A program made the position numbers and the translations under genes. Positions 21,116 to 31,669 of a DNA stretch of 64,000 bases are shown piece by piece. Location: positions 1,364,001-1,428,000 of the forward strand of contig CM057063.1 of assembly GCA_029945375.1 (NCBI GenBank), written 5' to 3'. Within the stretch, counting starts at the first letter, position 1, and each line of letters starts with the position of its first letter. Source of the stretch: Agaricus subrufescens. Lineage: Eukaryota > Basidiomycota > Agaricomycetes > Agaricales > Agaricaceae. The notes below the pieces were generated by a model that had not been told where the DNA came from, did no database searches, and was given only the letters and a program-made list of their open reading frames with translations.

Positions 21116-22837
21116 ATGTTCATTCCATCCCTCGTTCATTACAAAATCAGACTAAATGTTGAGCTTACAACCGAGGAAGAGGCTCGAGTCCGAAGGGCGA
21201 TGAGCGTGTCATTCAATAACCTCCAAGCCGTAGAAAGCGAGACTACTCGCCTACGAAACAGACTCCTCGTTCTCAACCAGATGAAAAAAGACGCCGAATA
21301 TTTCATCAAGGTCCACCGAGGTCTCCTCTCCCCCATCCGTCGACTTCATCCAGAGATCCTTCAAGAAATCTTCTGTCGATGCCTTCCGGTTGCCCATAAT
21401 TCAATACTTAGCTTCAAAGAAGCACCTCTATTACTTGGCCGCGTGTGTGGTCAGTGGCGGCGGATTGCTTATTCCACGCCCGCACTGTGGTCCTCACTCC
21501 ATGTCAATGCCGTACCCCTCTGTTACCCAGGATCCGGAGCGAGATTCGAAGCCTTGGATGCTTGGCTTACTCGCTCAGGCATACTTCCACTTTCCATCTC
21601 ATTATCAACCCTTGCGGAACATAATGTACTCCCGCGAGACTTTCGACATTACTTGAATCTCATTAAGAAGCACGTTCGACGATGGAAATCTATTCATTTC
21701 CAACTTGGAGGCTGGCACCTGATGAGAATACCCTCTAGGGTCGATGCGGATGATCTTCCCTTGCTGGAAGTTTTCAACGTCCGGACCAGTCACGGAGCCG
21801 CTCGCTCACTTTCCAAAAAAAATGGTATTCTTACGGCCCCCTCACTACATACCCTATCCATACACGACTCTTCTCTGCGGTTGCTTGACCTCCCTGTCGA
21901 ATGGAGCAAGCTTACTGGCCTTAGTTCAACATATTCCAACTTTCCTGACATCCTCAAGCTTTTATCGCTCTGTTCTAACCTGGAAACTTGCGTTTTGAAT
22001 GTCGCATCTCCGCATTATCAGTCTTACACTACGGTGGAGGAATCCCTCAGACATAAAATCATTCTCCCTAAACTGAGAACACTGGACATACATGGAATTC
22101 ACTCAAATCATACTGATGATTTGTTACTCATAATCCATACCCTCTTCGCACCCACTTTACAACATTTCGCATGCCAACTTCCTGATTCGTCTCCACTGTA
22201 CTCAAATCTTCAACTTCTAGGGCATTCTTCGTCCTTGAAACTCTTTGGTTCATTCTTCCAAAGATTAAATGAACCACTTGAGGAATTCGACTTCTATGAT
22301 TCTGGTGGTGCGGCGACTTACTTGATGGAAATCTTGTACACTTGCCCCAGATTGAAGAGGCTGTCGTTGAAAAATGCCTTCTACACCCCAAGTTCATCAG
22401 ACATTTTCGATGATCGTCTGCTGTTGAAACTCATCCCGCGTGAGCATAAGAGTCACTGCCAAACGTGCACACGAGTTGAAGAATCAGAGGAAGAGTCGTT
22501 TGACATGAGCGGTCCAGCCCTCACTCCACCTACCTGTCCTAATCTTGAAGTCCTCTATATTGACAGTGCTTGCTTCTCAAGGCACGTCTTACTCGAATTT
22601 CTGAAGTCGCGGTTGGTGGACCACGACAAATATGGTTTTGCGCGTCTTCGCCAGTTCAGCATATCGTTTGACTCGAGATGGGACGATCATGGTATGAAGA
22701 GGGATATTGATTTGTTAGCTCGAAAATCCGGGTTATCAGTGGAGTTAAGACGATCGCCTCCGATCGCGCCTGTGCTTTGGCAGCCCCCTCGACCTCAGGA
22801 TAGTGACCCATTTATCGAAACATTATCTGTGTTTTGA
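21116..22837 (+). CDS. F-box-like protein 1 of tandem array
   Basis: An intronless 573-residue protein. Such proteins are usually substrate adaptors of SCF ubiquitin ligases, binding Skp1 through the F-box and targets through the rest. Order: an N-terminal helix likely to form a coiled coil (AVESETTRLRNRLLVLNQMK), then the F-box-like domain around residues 80-130 (LSPIRRLHPEILQEIFCRCL, then LLLGRVCGQWRRIAYSTPAL), then Leu-rich repeat-like segments to the end, finishing DPFIETLSVF. The N-terminus differs from its sisters: MFIPSLVHYKIRLNVELT replaces the MTRTLTS-type start, and the shared promoter block is weaker. It is closest to copy 2. The substrate is unknown. Confidence 0.85.
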   Translation: MFIPSLVHYKIRLNVELTTEEEARVRRAMSVSFNNLQAVESETTRLRNRLLVLNQMKKDAEYFIKVHRGLLSPIRRLHPEILQEIFCRCLPVAHNSILSFKEAPLLLGRVCGQWRRIAYSTPALWSSLHVNAVPLCYPGSGARFEALDAWLTRSGILPLSISLSTLAEHNVLPRDFRHYLNLIKKHVRRWKSIHFQLGGWHLMRIPSRVDADDLPLLEVFNVRTSHGAARSLSKKNGILTAPSLHTLSIHDSSLRLLDLPVEWSKLTGLSSTYSNFPDILKLLSLCSNLETCVLNVASPHYQSYTTVEESLRHKIILPKLRTLDIHGIHSNHTDDLLLIIHTLFAPTLQHFACQLPDSSPLYSNLQLLGHSSSLKLFGSFFQRLNEPLEEFDFYDSGGAATYLMEILYTCPRLKRLSLKNAFYTPSSSDIFDDRLLLKLIPREHKSHCQTCTRVEESEEESFDMSGPALTPPTCPNLEVLYIDSACFSRHVLLEFLKSRLVDHDKYGFARLRQFSISFDSRWDDHGMKRDIDLLARKSGLSVELRRSPPIAPVLWQPPRPQDSDPFIETLSVF

Positions 22838-23181
22838 TTAACTCTAGTAATCTGCGTCTTCATCGCGATGTAAAGTAAAGCTGTGTATGAGCAGGTTGGG
22901 AAAGAAGTAGAATAATGTACAGTTACGACGTTCATGGTCAGAGATATTCATTGCCCTACATCAACATGTGTAATCGGTGATACAAAATCTGTTACTCCCA
23001 ACGCGCTCGTCCTGGGCCTGCTTATATTGCATAGTCTGTAAATAAATCACAATCAATCCCATTCAATTATAGTTTAACGGCAATCGGCCGACACGGTGGG
23101 ATACATCTGTCTGCTGCCTTGCCATCTACTCTATTGCCATCCACCGATCCCACCTTCCATCTGTTACAGCGCTCATAAGTC
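22838..23181 (+). promoter_or_regulatory. Array spacer with shared F-box promoter block
   Basis: The spacer combines the 3' flank of copy 1 (with the GTTCATGGTCAGAGATATTC element near 22931) and the 5' block of copy 2. That block reads TGTAAATAAATCACAATCAA at 23037-23056, then CATTCAATTATAG and CGACACGGTGGGATACATCT. The same order recurs before the other array members. No gene is seen. Confidence 0.65.
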
Positions 23182-24870
23182 ATGACTCGGACGCTTACGA
23201 GTAGGGATGAAGCACTAGTCAGGGAAGCAATGAACAAGTCATTCAACAAACTCAAGGCAGTAGAAAGCGAAGCTGCTCGCCTACAAGACAGACTCCTCAT
23301 TCTCGGCCAGAGGAAGAAAGAAACCGAACATTTCATCAAGGTTCACCAAGGCCTCCTCTCTCCTATCCGTCGACTTCATCCAGAGATCCTTCAAGAAATC
23401 TTCTGTCGATGCCTTCCGGTTGCCCATAATTCAGTGCTCAGCTTCAAAGAAGCACCACTGTTACTTGGCCATGTGTGCAGCCACTGGCGGCGGATTGCTT
23501 ATTCCACGCCCGCACTGTGGTCCTCACTCCATGTCAATGCCGTACCCCTCAGTTACCCAGGATCCGGAGCGAGATTCGAAGCCTTGGATGCTTGGCTTAC
23601 TCGCTCAGGCATACTTCCACTTTCCATCTCATTATCAACCCTTACGGAACATGATATATCCCCGCGAGACTTTCGACATTACTTGAACCTCATTAAGAAG
23701 CACGTTCGACGATGGAAATCTATTCATTTCCAACTTGAAGACTTGCACTTGATGAGAATACCCTTTGGGGTCGATGCGGATGATCTTCCCTTGCTGGCAG
23801 TACTCAACATCCAGACCAGATACGGAGCCGCTCGCTCACTTTCCAAAAAAAACGGTATTCTTACAGCCCCCTCACTACATACCCTATCCATATGCGACTC
23901 TTTTCTACGGTTGCTTGATCTCCCTGTCGAATGGAGCAAGCTTACTGGCCTCAATTCAGCACATTCCAACTTTCCTGACATCCTCAAGCTTTTATCGCTC
24001 TGTTCCAACCTGGAAACTTGCGTTTTGAATGTCGGACCTCCGTATTGGCAGTCTTACACCGCAGGGGAAGAATCCCTCAGACATAAAATCATTCTCCCTA
24101 AACTGAGAACACTGGACATCCATGGAGTTAGCCCAGGTTATGCTGATGATTGGTTAATCATAATCCATATCCTCTTCGCACCCACTTTGCAACATTTCGC
24201 ATGCCAAATCACTGATTTGTCGCCTCTATTGTACTTCAATCCCCGACTTCTAGGACATTCTTCGCCCTTGAAACTCTTTGGTTCATTCTTCCAGAGGTTA
24301 AATGAACCACTTGAGGAACTCGACTTCTATGATCCTGGCGGTGGGGCGACTTACTTGATGGGAATCTTGTACACTTGCCCTGGATTGAAGAGGCTTTCGT
24401 TGAAGTATGCCTTCTACAAACCAAGTTCATCTGCAGTGTTCAACGATCGTCTGCTGTTGAAATTCATCCCGCATGAGCATAAGATTCATTGCCAAACATG
24501 CACACTCGTTGAAGAATTAGAGGAGGAATCAGTTGAAATGAGCGGTCCAGCCCTCACTTCACCTACTTGTCCTAATCTTGAAGTCCTCTATATTGACAGT
24601 GCTTGCTTCTCAAGGCACATCTTACTCGAATTTCTGAAGTCGCGGTTGGTGGACCATGACAAATATGGTTTCGCGCATCTTCGCCGGTTCAGCATATCAT
24701 TTGACTCGCGATGGGACAATCATGATATGAAGAGGGATATTGATCTGTTAGCTCAAAAATCCGGGTTATCAGTGGAGTTAAGACAGTCGCCTCCGATTGC
24801 GCCTGTGCTTTGGCAGACCCCTCGGTCTCAGGATAGGGACCCATTTATCGAAACACTATCCGTGTTTTGA
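23182..24870 (+). CDS. F-box-like protein 2 of tandem array
   Basis: An intronless 562-residue paralogue of copy 1, very similar over its whole length. The start MTRTLTSRDEALVREAMNKS is the array's common N-terminus. The F-box-like domain reads LSPIRRLHPEILQEIFCRCL, then LLLGHVCSHWRRIAYSTPAL. The C-terminal blocks CPNLEVLYIDSACFSRHILL and LVDHDKYGFAHLRRFSISFD match copies 1 and 4. Differences from copy 1 cluster in the Leu-rich half (for example the GVSPGYADDWLIIIHILFA region), where substrate-binding change would be expected. A likely SCF adaptor; the target is unknown. Confidence 0.85.
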   Translation: MTRTLTSRDEALVREAMNKSFNKLKAVESEAARLQDRLLILGQRKKETEHFIKVHQGLLSPIRRLHPEILQEIFCRCLPVAHNSVLSFKEAPLLLGHVCSHWRRIAYSTPALWSSLHVNAVPLSYPGSGARFEALDAWLTRSGILPLSISLSTLTEHDISPRDFRHYLNLIKKHVRRWKSIHFQLEDLHLMRIPFGVDADDLPLLAVLNIQTRYGAARSLSKKNGILTAPSLHTLSICDSFLRLLDLPVEWSKLTGLNSAHSNFPDILKLLSLCSNLETCVLNVGPPYWQSYTAGEESLRHKIILPKLRTLDIHGVSPGYADDWLIIIHILFAPTLQHFACQITDLSPLLYFNPRLLGHSSPLKLFGSFFQRLNEPLEELDFYDPGGGATYLMGILYTCPGLKRLSLKYAFYKPSSSAVFNDRLLLKFIPHEHKIHCQTCTLVEELEEESVEMSGPALTSPTCPNLEVLYIDSACFSRHILLEFLKSRLVDHDKYGFAHLRRFSISFDSRWDNHDMKRDIDLLAQKSGLSVELRQSPPIAPVLWQTPRSQDRDPFIETLSVF

Positions 24871-25232
24871 TTATCTCTAGTAATCTGCGTCTCCATCGTG
24901 ATGTAATTTGTAAAGTAAAGTTGTATATGAAAAATTTTAAATGATTTACAGTTACGAAGTTCATGGTCGGACTCGGAATCCATTGCCCTACGTCAACACG
25001 CGCCATCAGGGATACAAACTCCGTTACTCCCAACAGCACGCACGCCTTGTTCTGGGCATGCTCACAGTACATGGTCTATAAATAAGTCACAATCAACCCC
25101 ATTCAATTATAGTTGAACAGCAATTGGCCTACACGGTGGGGTACATCTGTCTGTTGTGGCCTTACCTTGCCGTCTACTCTGTTGTCATCTACTGCCGATC
25201 CTATCCTCCATCTATTACAGTACTCATAACAC
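24871..25232 (+). promoter_or_regulatory. Array spacer with TATA box (25077-25084)
   Basis: This is the shared 5' block in front of the broken copy. TATAAATA at 25077-25084 is followed by AGTCACAATCAACCCCATTC and by CTACACGGTGGGGTACATCT. The promoter looks intact although the gene behind it is broken. Confidence 0.65.
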
Positions 25233-26487
25233 CATGAGACTTACGAGTAGGGTTGAAGCACAAATCAGGGAAGCAATGAACGAGTCATTCAACAAACTCA
25301 AGGCAGTAGAAAGCGAAGCCACTCGCCTACGAGAGACTTCTGAGTCATTCTCAACCAGAGGAAGAGGGAAACCGAACATTTCATCAAGGTTCACCAAGGC
25401 CTCCTCTCTCCTATCCGTCGACTTCATCCAGAGATCCTTCAAGAAATTTTCTGTCAATGCCTTCCAGTTGCCCAGAATTTGGTGCTCAGCTCCGAAGAAG
25501 CACCTCTATTACTTGGCCGCGTGTGTGGTCAGTGGCGGCGGATTGCTTATTCCACGCCTGCATCGTGGACCACACTCCATATCAATGCCGTCCCTCCCAA
25601 TTACCCCAGATCCAGAGTGAGATTCGAAGCCTTGCATGCTTGGCTTACACGCTCAGGCATACTTCCACTTTCTGTCTCATTATCAATTTGGGATCAATGC
25701 GGATGATCTTCCCTTGCTGGAAGTATTCAGCATCCGGACCTGATACAGAGTTTTTCGCTCACTTTCGAAAAAGAATGGCATTCTTACGGCCCCCTCACTA
25801 CACACTGTATCCATACTCGACTCTTCTTTGCGGCTGCTCAACCTCCCTGTTGGATGGGGCAAGCTTACTGGCCTCGATTCAGCATTTTCTGGTTCCCCTG
25901 ACATCCTCAGGCTTTTATCACTCTGTCCTAACCTGGAAGCCTGCGTTTTGAATGTCGGATCTCCGTATCTGAGCTATCACCCTTATTCCGTAATGAAAAA
26001 ATACCTTGGACACAACATCATTCTCCCTAAACTGAGAACACTGAGTATCCACGGAGTTCACGCAGGTTATACTCATAATTTGTTAATCATACTTCATATC
26101 CTCTTTGCACCCGCTTTGTGACATTTCGCTTGCCAATTTGCTGCCACCCCATCTACTTGCCTTTGTCCCAAACTTGAAGTCCTTTATGTCGAAAGTACGT
26201 ATTTCTCAAGGCACGTCTTAATCGAATTTTTGAAGTCACGATTGGTGGACTACGACAAATACGAGTTCGCACGTCTTTGCCGATTCGACATATCGTTCGA
26301 CACACCATCCAACTCAGAATGGGACTCAGGCAATGGCTATGATATGCCGATGGACATTAATTTGTTAGCTAAAATATCGAGGTTACCAGTGGTACTAGGA
26401 TACCCACCTCCGATTGTGCCCCTGACTTGGCAGCCCCCTCAGTTACAGGAGAGGGACCCATTTATTGAAGCACTGTCTGTGTTTTGA
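25233..26487 (+). pseudogene. F-box-like pseudogene (copy 3 of array)
   Basis: This copy starts like its sisters (MRLTSRVEAQIREAMNES) at the ATG near 25233 but is broken. A small indel near 25335 moves the frame out just after ATRLRE. The F-box region continues in another frame (EEAPLLLGRVCGQWRRIAYS). About 100 bases are missing near 25688, where LSVSLSIW jumps to the ADDLPLLEVF region. A TGA ends the frame at about 26121, and roughly 400 bases of the Leu-rich half are missing there. The original C-terminus (DPFIEALSVF) still closes the copy at 26487. I give no repaired reading. A transcript from its intact promoter could still exist. Confidence 0.85.
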
Positions 26488-27193
26488 TTAACTTCCCCTT
26501 CACCGCGAAGTAAAAACTGTGTATTAAAAGGTTATGAAAGGAGTAAAATCCCGCTCGTAGCTGGATAGGTTTATCAAAGAAAACTGCACAATAAGGTTAG
26601 GGAACGGGAGTTCTCTGACGACAACCCCAAGGTGGTAAGGTCGGAGCAGGGAACGCGGTTGGGTTGCCCCAAGTGCGTACTTGTCCTCTTAACAACCTGT
26701 GCAGTTATCCTCGACTTCCACTGCTACATCTTCAGCAGGGTATGGGTGAGTGGGAGATAAAAATAAAGAGTGAATTAGGAGGTGTACGATATACACATTA
26801 TAGTAGGAGAACAAGAGTAATTGTAAGGGTTTGTCCCAGGTTGGCTCGATGTATGTCATACCAAACATGAACACACGGACTCGCTCACGAGAAATTGCTC
26901 CGCACTTATTCTTTGTTCAGGCCATCACTAATATACAATTACAAGGTTCATGGTCAGAGATATTTATTGCTGTAGTACTTCAACACGCGTCATCGGTGAT
27001 AAAAACTTTCACTCGGAACAACACGCCACTGCTTACAGTACATGGTCTATAAATAAATCACAATCAACCCCATTCAATTATTTAACAGCAATTGGCCTAC
27101 ACGGTGGGATATATCTGTCCGTTGCCTTACCATCTACTCTATTGCCATCCACCACCGATTCCACCTTCTATCGATTACGGTACTCATAACGTC
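26488..27193 (+). promoter_or_regulatory. Longer array spacer with TATA box (27048-27055)
   Basis: This spacer is about twice as long as the others. Bases 26940-27193 match the array's common 3' flank plus 5' block, including TATAAATA at 27048-27055. Bases about 26540-26930 are not seen in the other spacers. They look like unique sequence with no gene I can support. Confidence 0.55.
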
Positions 27194-28891
27194 ATGATTC
27201 GGACGCTTACGAGTAGGGATGAAGCAAAAGTTAGGCAAGCAATGAACAAGTCATTCAACAACCTCGAGGCAGTAGAAATCGAGACCGCTCGCCTACGAGA
27301 CAGGCTCTTCATTCTCAACCAGAGGAAGAAAGAAACCGAACATTTCATTCAGGTTCACCAAGGCCTCCTCTCTCCTATCCGTCGACTCCATCCAGAGATT
27401 CTTCAAGAAATCTTCTGTCGATGCCTTCCGGTTGCCCATAACTCGGTGCTTAGCATCAAGGAAACACCACTATCACTTGGCCGTGTGTGTAGTCACTGGC
27501 GGCGGATTGCTTATTCCACGCCTGCACTGTGGACCACACTCCATATCGTATTCACACCCCTCACCTTTCCTGGAGCCAAGGCAAAATTGGAAGCCATTGA
27601 TTCCTGGCTTTCCCGCTCGGGGATACTCCCACTCTCCATCTCAATGTCTACCCCAGTAGGAAATAGTCTTTTCCCGCGAGACTCTCAACAACAGTTCAGC
27701 CTCATTGCGAAGCACGCTCGACGATGGAGATATGTTCATTGCCACTTCGAGGATCTGCGCTGGATGAAATTACTCTTGGAGATTGATGCAAATGATCTCT
27801 CCTTGCTAGAAGTATTCACCATCAGAGCTCGACGTGGAACTTGTCGCTCGCTTTTGAGACAGAATGGCATCCTAAAATCCCCTTCACTACGCGTTGTGTC
27901 CATACGCGATTCTTCTTTGCGTCTGCTTGACCTCCCTGTCCAATGGAGCAAGCTAACTGGCCTTGATACAGCGTTCTCTAACAAGTCTGATATCCTCAGA
28001 CTATTATCACTATGCTCTAACCTAGAGACTTGCAATTTGGAGATCGGAATTCGACGTCATCCTTTTTCCTCATCAATCGAAGACTCTTCCTATCTTGAAC
28101 CCAGAATCGTTCTTCCTCAACTGAGAACACTGAATATCCGTGGGGACAGATTCAGTCATACCGTTGACCTGTTGTCCATACTTGAAAACCTTTTCGCACC
28201 TGCTTTGCAACACTTTGGGTGCCGACTTGTTAATCCGTCTTCGTCTTATCCAAGTCCTCCGATTGTAGGACATCCATCACTATCGAAACTCTTTGGTTCT
28301 TTCTTCCAAAGGTTGAATGGACCACTTGAGGAATTCGACTTTTATGATCCTAGCGGTGGAAGTAAATACTTGATGGAAGTTTTGTATCTTTCCTCCGGAT
28401 TGAAGAGGCTGTCGTTGAGGTGTTCCTTTTATCTCCCTGGTTTATCAGACGTTTTCGATGATCATCTGCTGTTGAAATTCATCCCGCATGGGCATAAGAG
28501 TCATTGCCAAACATGCATACTCGTTGAAGAACTGGGAGAGGAGTCAGGTGAAATGAGCGGTCCCGCCCTCACTTCATCTACTTGCCTTTGTCCTAATCTC
28601 GAAGTCCTAAATGTCGAGAGTGCATGCTTCTCAAGGCACATCTTACTTCAATTTTTGAAATCGCGGTTGGTGGACCACGAAAAATATGGTTTTGCGCGTC
28701 TTCGCCGGTTTAGCATATCGTTTGACTCAAGATGGGACGATCATGATATGAAGAGGGATATTGATTTGTTAGCCCAAAAATCCGGGTTATCAGTGGAGCT
28801 AGGACACCCGCCTCCGATTGCGCCCATGCTTTGGCAGTCCCCTCGGCCTCGGGACAGGGACCCATTTATCGAAACATTATCCGTGTTTTGA
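27194..28891 (+). CDS. F-box-like protein 4 of tandem array
   Basis: An intronless 565-residue array member. I chose the ATG at 27194 (MIRTLTSRDEAKVRQAMNKS) because it matches the start of copy 2. The frame is open further upstream, but the apparent earlier start is TTG. The F-box-like domain is LSPIRRLHPEILQEIFCRCL, then SLGRVCSHWRRIAYSTPALW. The middle (residues about 130-300) is clearly different from copies 1 and 2 (LHIVFTPLTFPGAKAKLEAI), while the last 120 residues are almost copy 2. This mosaic pattern suggests gene conversion. A likely SCF substrate adaptor; the target is unknown. Confidence 0.85.
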   Translation: MIRTLTSRDEAKVRQAMNKSFNNLEAVEIETARLRDRLFILNQRKKETEHFIQVHQGLLSPIRRLHPEILQEIFCRCLPVAHNSVLSIKETPLSLGRVCSHWRRIAYSTPALWTTLHIVFTPLTFPGAKAKLEAIDSWLSRSGILPLSISMSTPVGNSLFPRDSQQQFSLIAKHARRWRYVHCHFEDLRWMKLLLEIDANDLSLLEVFTIRARRGTCRSLLRQNGILKSPSLRVVSIRDSSLRLLDLPVQWSKLTGLDTAFSNKSDILRLLSLCSNLETCNLEIGIRRHPFSSSIEDSSYLEPRIVLPQLRTLNIRGDRFSHTVDLLSILENLFAPALQHFGCRLVNPSSSYPSPPIVGHPSLSKLFGSFFQRLNGPLEEFDFYDPSGGSKYLMEVLYLSSGLKRLSLRCSFYLPGLSDVFDDHLLLKFIPHGHKSHCQTCILVEELGEESGEMSGPALTSSTCLCPNLEVLNVESACFSRHILLQFLKSRLVDHEKYGFARLRRFSISFDSRWDDHDMKRDIDLLAQKSGLSVELGHPPPIAPMLWQSPRPRDRDPFIETLSVF

Positions 28892-29232
28892 TTAAATCTA
28901 GTAATTTGCGTCTTCATCGTGAAGTAAAGTAAAGCTGTGTATGAGAAGGTTAGGAAAGAAGTAGAATAATGTACAGTTACGACGTTCATGGTCAGAGATA
29001 TTCATTGTCCTACGTCAACATGCGTCATCTTTTACTCCCAACAGCACGCGCACCTTGTACTGGGCCTGCTTACAGTACATGATTTATAAATAAATCACAA
29101 TCAGCCCCATTCAATTATAGTTAACAGCAATTGGCCTACACGGTGGGATACATCTGTCTGTTGCCTTGCCATCTACTCTATTGCCATCCACCGCCGATCC
29201 CATCCTCCATCTATTGCAGTACTCGTAGTATC
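28892..29232 (+). promoter_or_regulatory. Array spacer with TATA box (29085-29092)
   Basis: It repeats the common 3' flank (GTTCATGGTCAGAGATATTC at 28986-29005) and the 5' block with TATAAATA at 29085-29092, 141 bases before the next ATG. That TATA-to-ATG distance is nearly the same as for copy 4. No gene is seen. Confidence 0.65.
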
Positions 29233-30948
29233 ATGACTCTTACGAGTGGGGATGAGGCACAAGTCAGGGAGGCCATGAACGAGTCATTGGACAAACTCAG
29301 GGAGGTAGAAATCGAAACTGTTCGCCTACGGGACAGGCTCTTTGTTCTCAAACAGAAGAAGAAAGAAACCGAGCATTTCATCAAGGTTCACCAAGGCCTC
29401 CTCTCTCCTATCCATCGACTCCACCCAGAAATTCTTCAAGAAATATTCTGTCGATGCCTTCCGATTGCTCATAATGCGGTGCTTAGCTTCAAAGAAGCGC
29501 CACTCTCACTTGGCCGCGTATGTAGTCAGTGGCGGCAGATTGCTTATTCCGCGCCCGCATTGTGGACCACACTCCATATCGTACTCGCTCCCCTCACCTC
29601 TCCTGGGGCCGTGACGAGATTGGAAGCCATTGATTCTTGGCTCTCTCGCTCGGGGATACTTCCACTCTCCATCTCGATGACTACCTTGACGGTCACCTCT
29701 ATGCATTGTCGTACACCCGTGTCTCAATTTCAGCCATACTTTACCCTTGTTGCAAAGTACGTTCGACGGTGGAATTCAATTCACGTTGACGCTGAACTCT
29801 GGGACCCAATGTGTTTCTTCGAGGATATCAAAGCCGATGACCTTCCCTTGCTAGAGGTATTTCACATTGAAGGTGGATGCCCAGTCCTGGCTACCCCGTA
29901 TACGAAAACGGGTGGTGTTTTTTCTGCCCCTTTACTCCACGACCTATCTGTACACCCTTATTCATTGCGGCTGCTTGACCTCCCCGTTAACTGGAACAAT
30001 CTTACAAGTTTCCGATCATCACTTTTCGGTTTATCGGGTATCTTCCAGCTCTTATCACTTTGTTGCAATTTGGAAAAGTGCGTTCTGAAAGGGAACATAT
30101 CATTCTATTCCCCGACCATTTCCCAATTCTCCGATAGCTGGCCCAAAGTCCTCCTACCTAGACTGCAAACGCTAGTTATCAATGAAATGGAGCCGATTCA
30201 TAATGATGATTTGCTCACCGTCCTCAATAATCTCCATACACCTGCATTGCGACATTTTTCGTGCCAACTATCCAGTTGGTTTCCTCCAGCTCTTCCGAAC
30301 CATCCATTTACTGGGGAGTTATCGCCGTTGGAAGTCTTTAGCTCCTTTATCCAAAGGCTAAATGAACCACTCGAGGAATTGAGTTTATGCGCTTTTAGCG
30401 GCGAAACGGGTCACTTGATGGAACTTTTATGTCTCTTTCCTGGATTGAAGAGGCTGTCAGTGAATTGTTCCTACTATATCAGATATACATCCGAGTTTCG
30501 CAGGAGGCTGTTCAATGACCGTCTACTATTGGGATTCATTCCCTTCGAACGCAGGAGTCACTGTGATGCAGACTTACTTACCGAAGGGCCAGAAGGAGAA
30601 CAATCAGAAATGGTTGATTCAATTCTGGCTTCGCCTACATGTCTTTGTCCGAGACTCGAAGTCCTCAATGTCCTCGGTGTTGGCTGTTCGAAGCACGTCT
30701 TACTCGAATTTTTGAATTCACGTTTGGTGGACCACGACAAACACGGTGTTTCTCGTCTTCGTCGATTCATGATATCGTCGAATGACTCGGAGTTGGAGGA
30801 GGATAATTTGAAGGAAGAGATCGATAATCTGATTGAAAAGTCAGGGTTACTGATGAAACTCGAACATTTCCCAGTGCCTACACCTGCCTACACTCCACCA
30901 TCGTTTTCTCCCCCTGATCCATTTGTTCGGGAGCTGCCTGTATTTTGA
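29233..30948 (+). CDS. F-box-like protein 5 of tandem array
   Basis: An intronless 571-residue member, more divergent. The ATG at 29233 gives MTLTSGDEAQVREAMNES. The F-box-like domain is LSPIHRLHPEILQEIFCRCL, then SLGRVCSQWRQIAYSAPALW. The Leu-rich half is distinct (KADDLPLLEVFHIEGGCPVL, LLDLPVNWNNLTSFRSSLFG). The C-terminal block CLCPRLEVLNVLGVGCSKHV keeps the family pattern, and the protein ends DPFVRELPVF. It is closer to copy 6 than to copies 1, 2 and 4 in the second half. A likely SCF adaptor; the substrate is unknown. Confidence 0.85.
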   Translation: MTLTSGDEAQVREAMNESLDKLREVEIETVRLRDRLFVLKQKKKETEHFIKVHQGLLSPIHRLHPEILQEIFCRCLPIAHNAVLSFKEAPLSLGRVCSQWRQIAYSAPALWTTLHIVLAPLTSPGAVTRLEAIDSWLSRSGILPLSISMTTLTVTSMHCRTPVSQFQPYFTLVAKYVRRWNSIHVDAELWDPMCFFEDIKADDLPLLEVFHIEGGCPVLATPYTKTGGVFSAPLLHDLSVHPYSLRLLDLPVNWNNLTSFRSSLFGLSGIFQLLSLCCNLEKCVLKGNISFYSPTISQFSDSWPKVLLPRLQTLVINEMEPIHNDDLLTVLNNLHTPALRHFSCQLSSWFPPALPNHPFTGELSPLEVFSSFIQRLNEPLEELSLCAFSGETGHLMELLCLFPGLKRLSVNCSYYIRYTSEFRRRLFNDRLLLGFIPFERRSHCDADLLTEGPEGEQSEMVDSILASPTCLCPRLEVLNVLGVGCSKHVLLEFLNSRLVDHDKHGVSRLRRFMISSNDSELEEDNLKEEIDNLIEKSGLLMKLEHFPVPTPAYTPPSFSPPDPFVRELPVF

Positions 30949-31669
30949 TGATCTGAATCTATAAAGTGGTTCGGGATGTTCTTGAAGGTAAAGGACATAG
31001 GGACGCGTGTAACTAGTGGTTTCAGATTTCGTGACAGGTGTCATTCAAGCCTGACTACTACCGTTCTTGGATTGTGTACTATCAGCAGTCTTCCAGGTGC
31101 AAAATTCTTGTCCTTTCACTGTTGAAGTTACGGCATGTCAATGTAGGATACGTCATAAGATCAAAAAAGTTTCGTGACCTCCTGTCAACTCGCGAGAGCC
31201 AAAACTACTCCTCGATGGGCTATAAGTGCGCCATAATCTCTTCCGCTTCTTCTTTCCTATCTGAAGGCAAACGTGAAGCATGAAGTCGGATCACGTCTCG
31301 CTGTGGGCTCAAAGCGCCAAGAGATTCGGACAAGGCTGTACAGCATGGCCGCTACACCATCCTTGTGACGCCTTCTCCACGCGACAGAAGGCTTCATTCG
31401 CGGGCTTTTCACTTGAACGAGTTGAATTAATCGACTAGAAGCCAGATAAGAGGTTTCTCGGAAAGAAGGAAGCTCATACTGCTCCCGCAACGCAAGTCCA
31501 CTGGCTCTTCGAAAACCGGGTGGAGAACGTTGTATAAACAGGGTATATCTCCATAAATGGTTTGGCATCAGCAGATGTGTGGCACGATCATATTTCAACA
31601 GCAATTGGCCTACAGAATGGGGTATAACTACCGGTTGCTTCCCCATACTGCTTTCTCGCCACAACCCCA
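30949..31669. other. Array spacer, weakly conserved
   Basis: Only the last part (about 31595-31660, CAACAGCAATTGGCCTACAG) matches the shared F-box 5' block. A clean TATAAATA is not present; TATAAACAGGGTATA at about 31533-31547 may serve. The rest holds no gene I can support. Confidence 0.45.

Noticed and set aside
27092..27193. Longer N-terminus for F-box copies 4 and 5 (beginning MAYTVGYIC)
   Set aside because: The apparent first codon is TTG, and the stretch is the shared promoter/leader block. The conserved ATG at 27194 (29233 for copy 5) matches the sisters.
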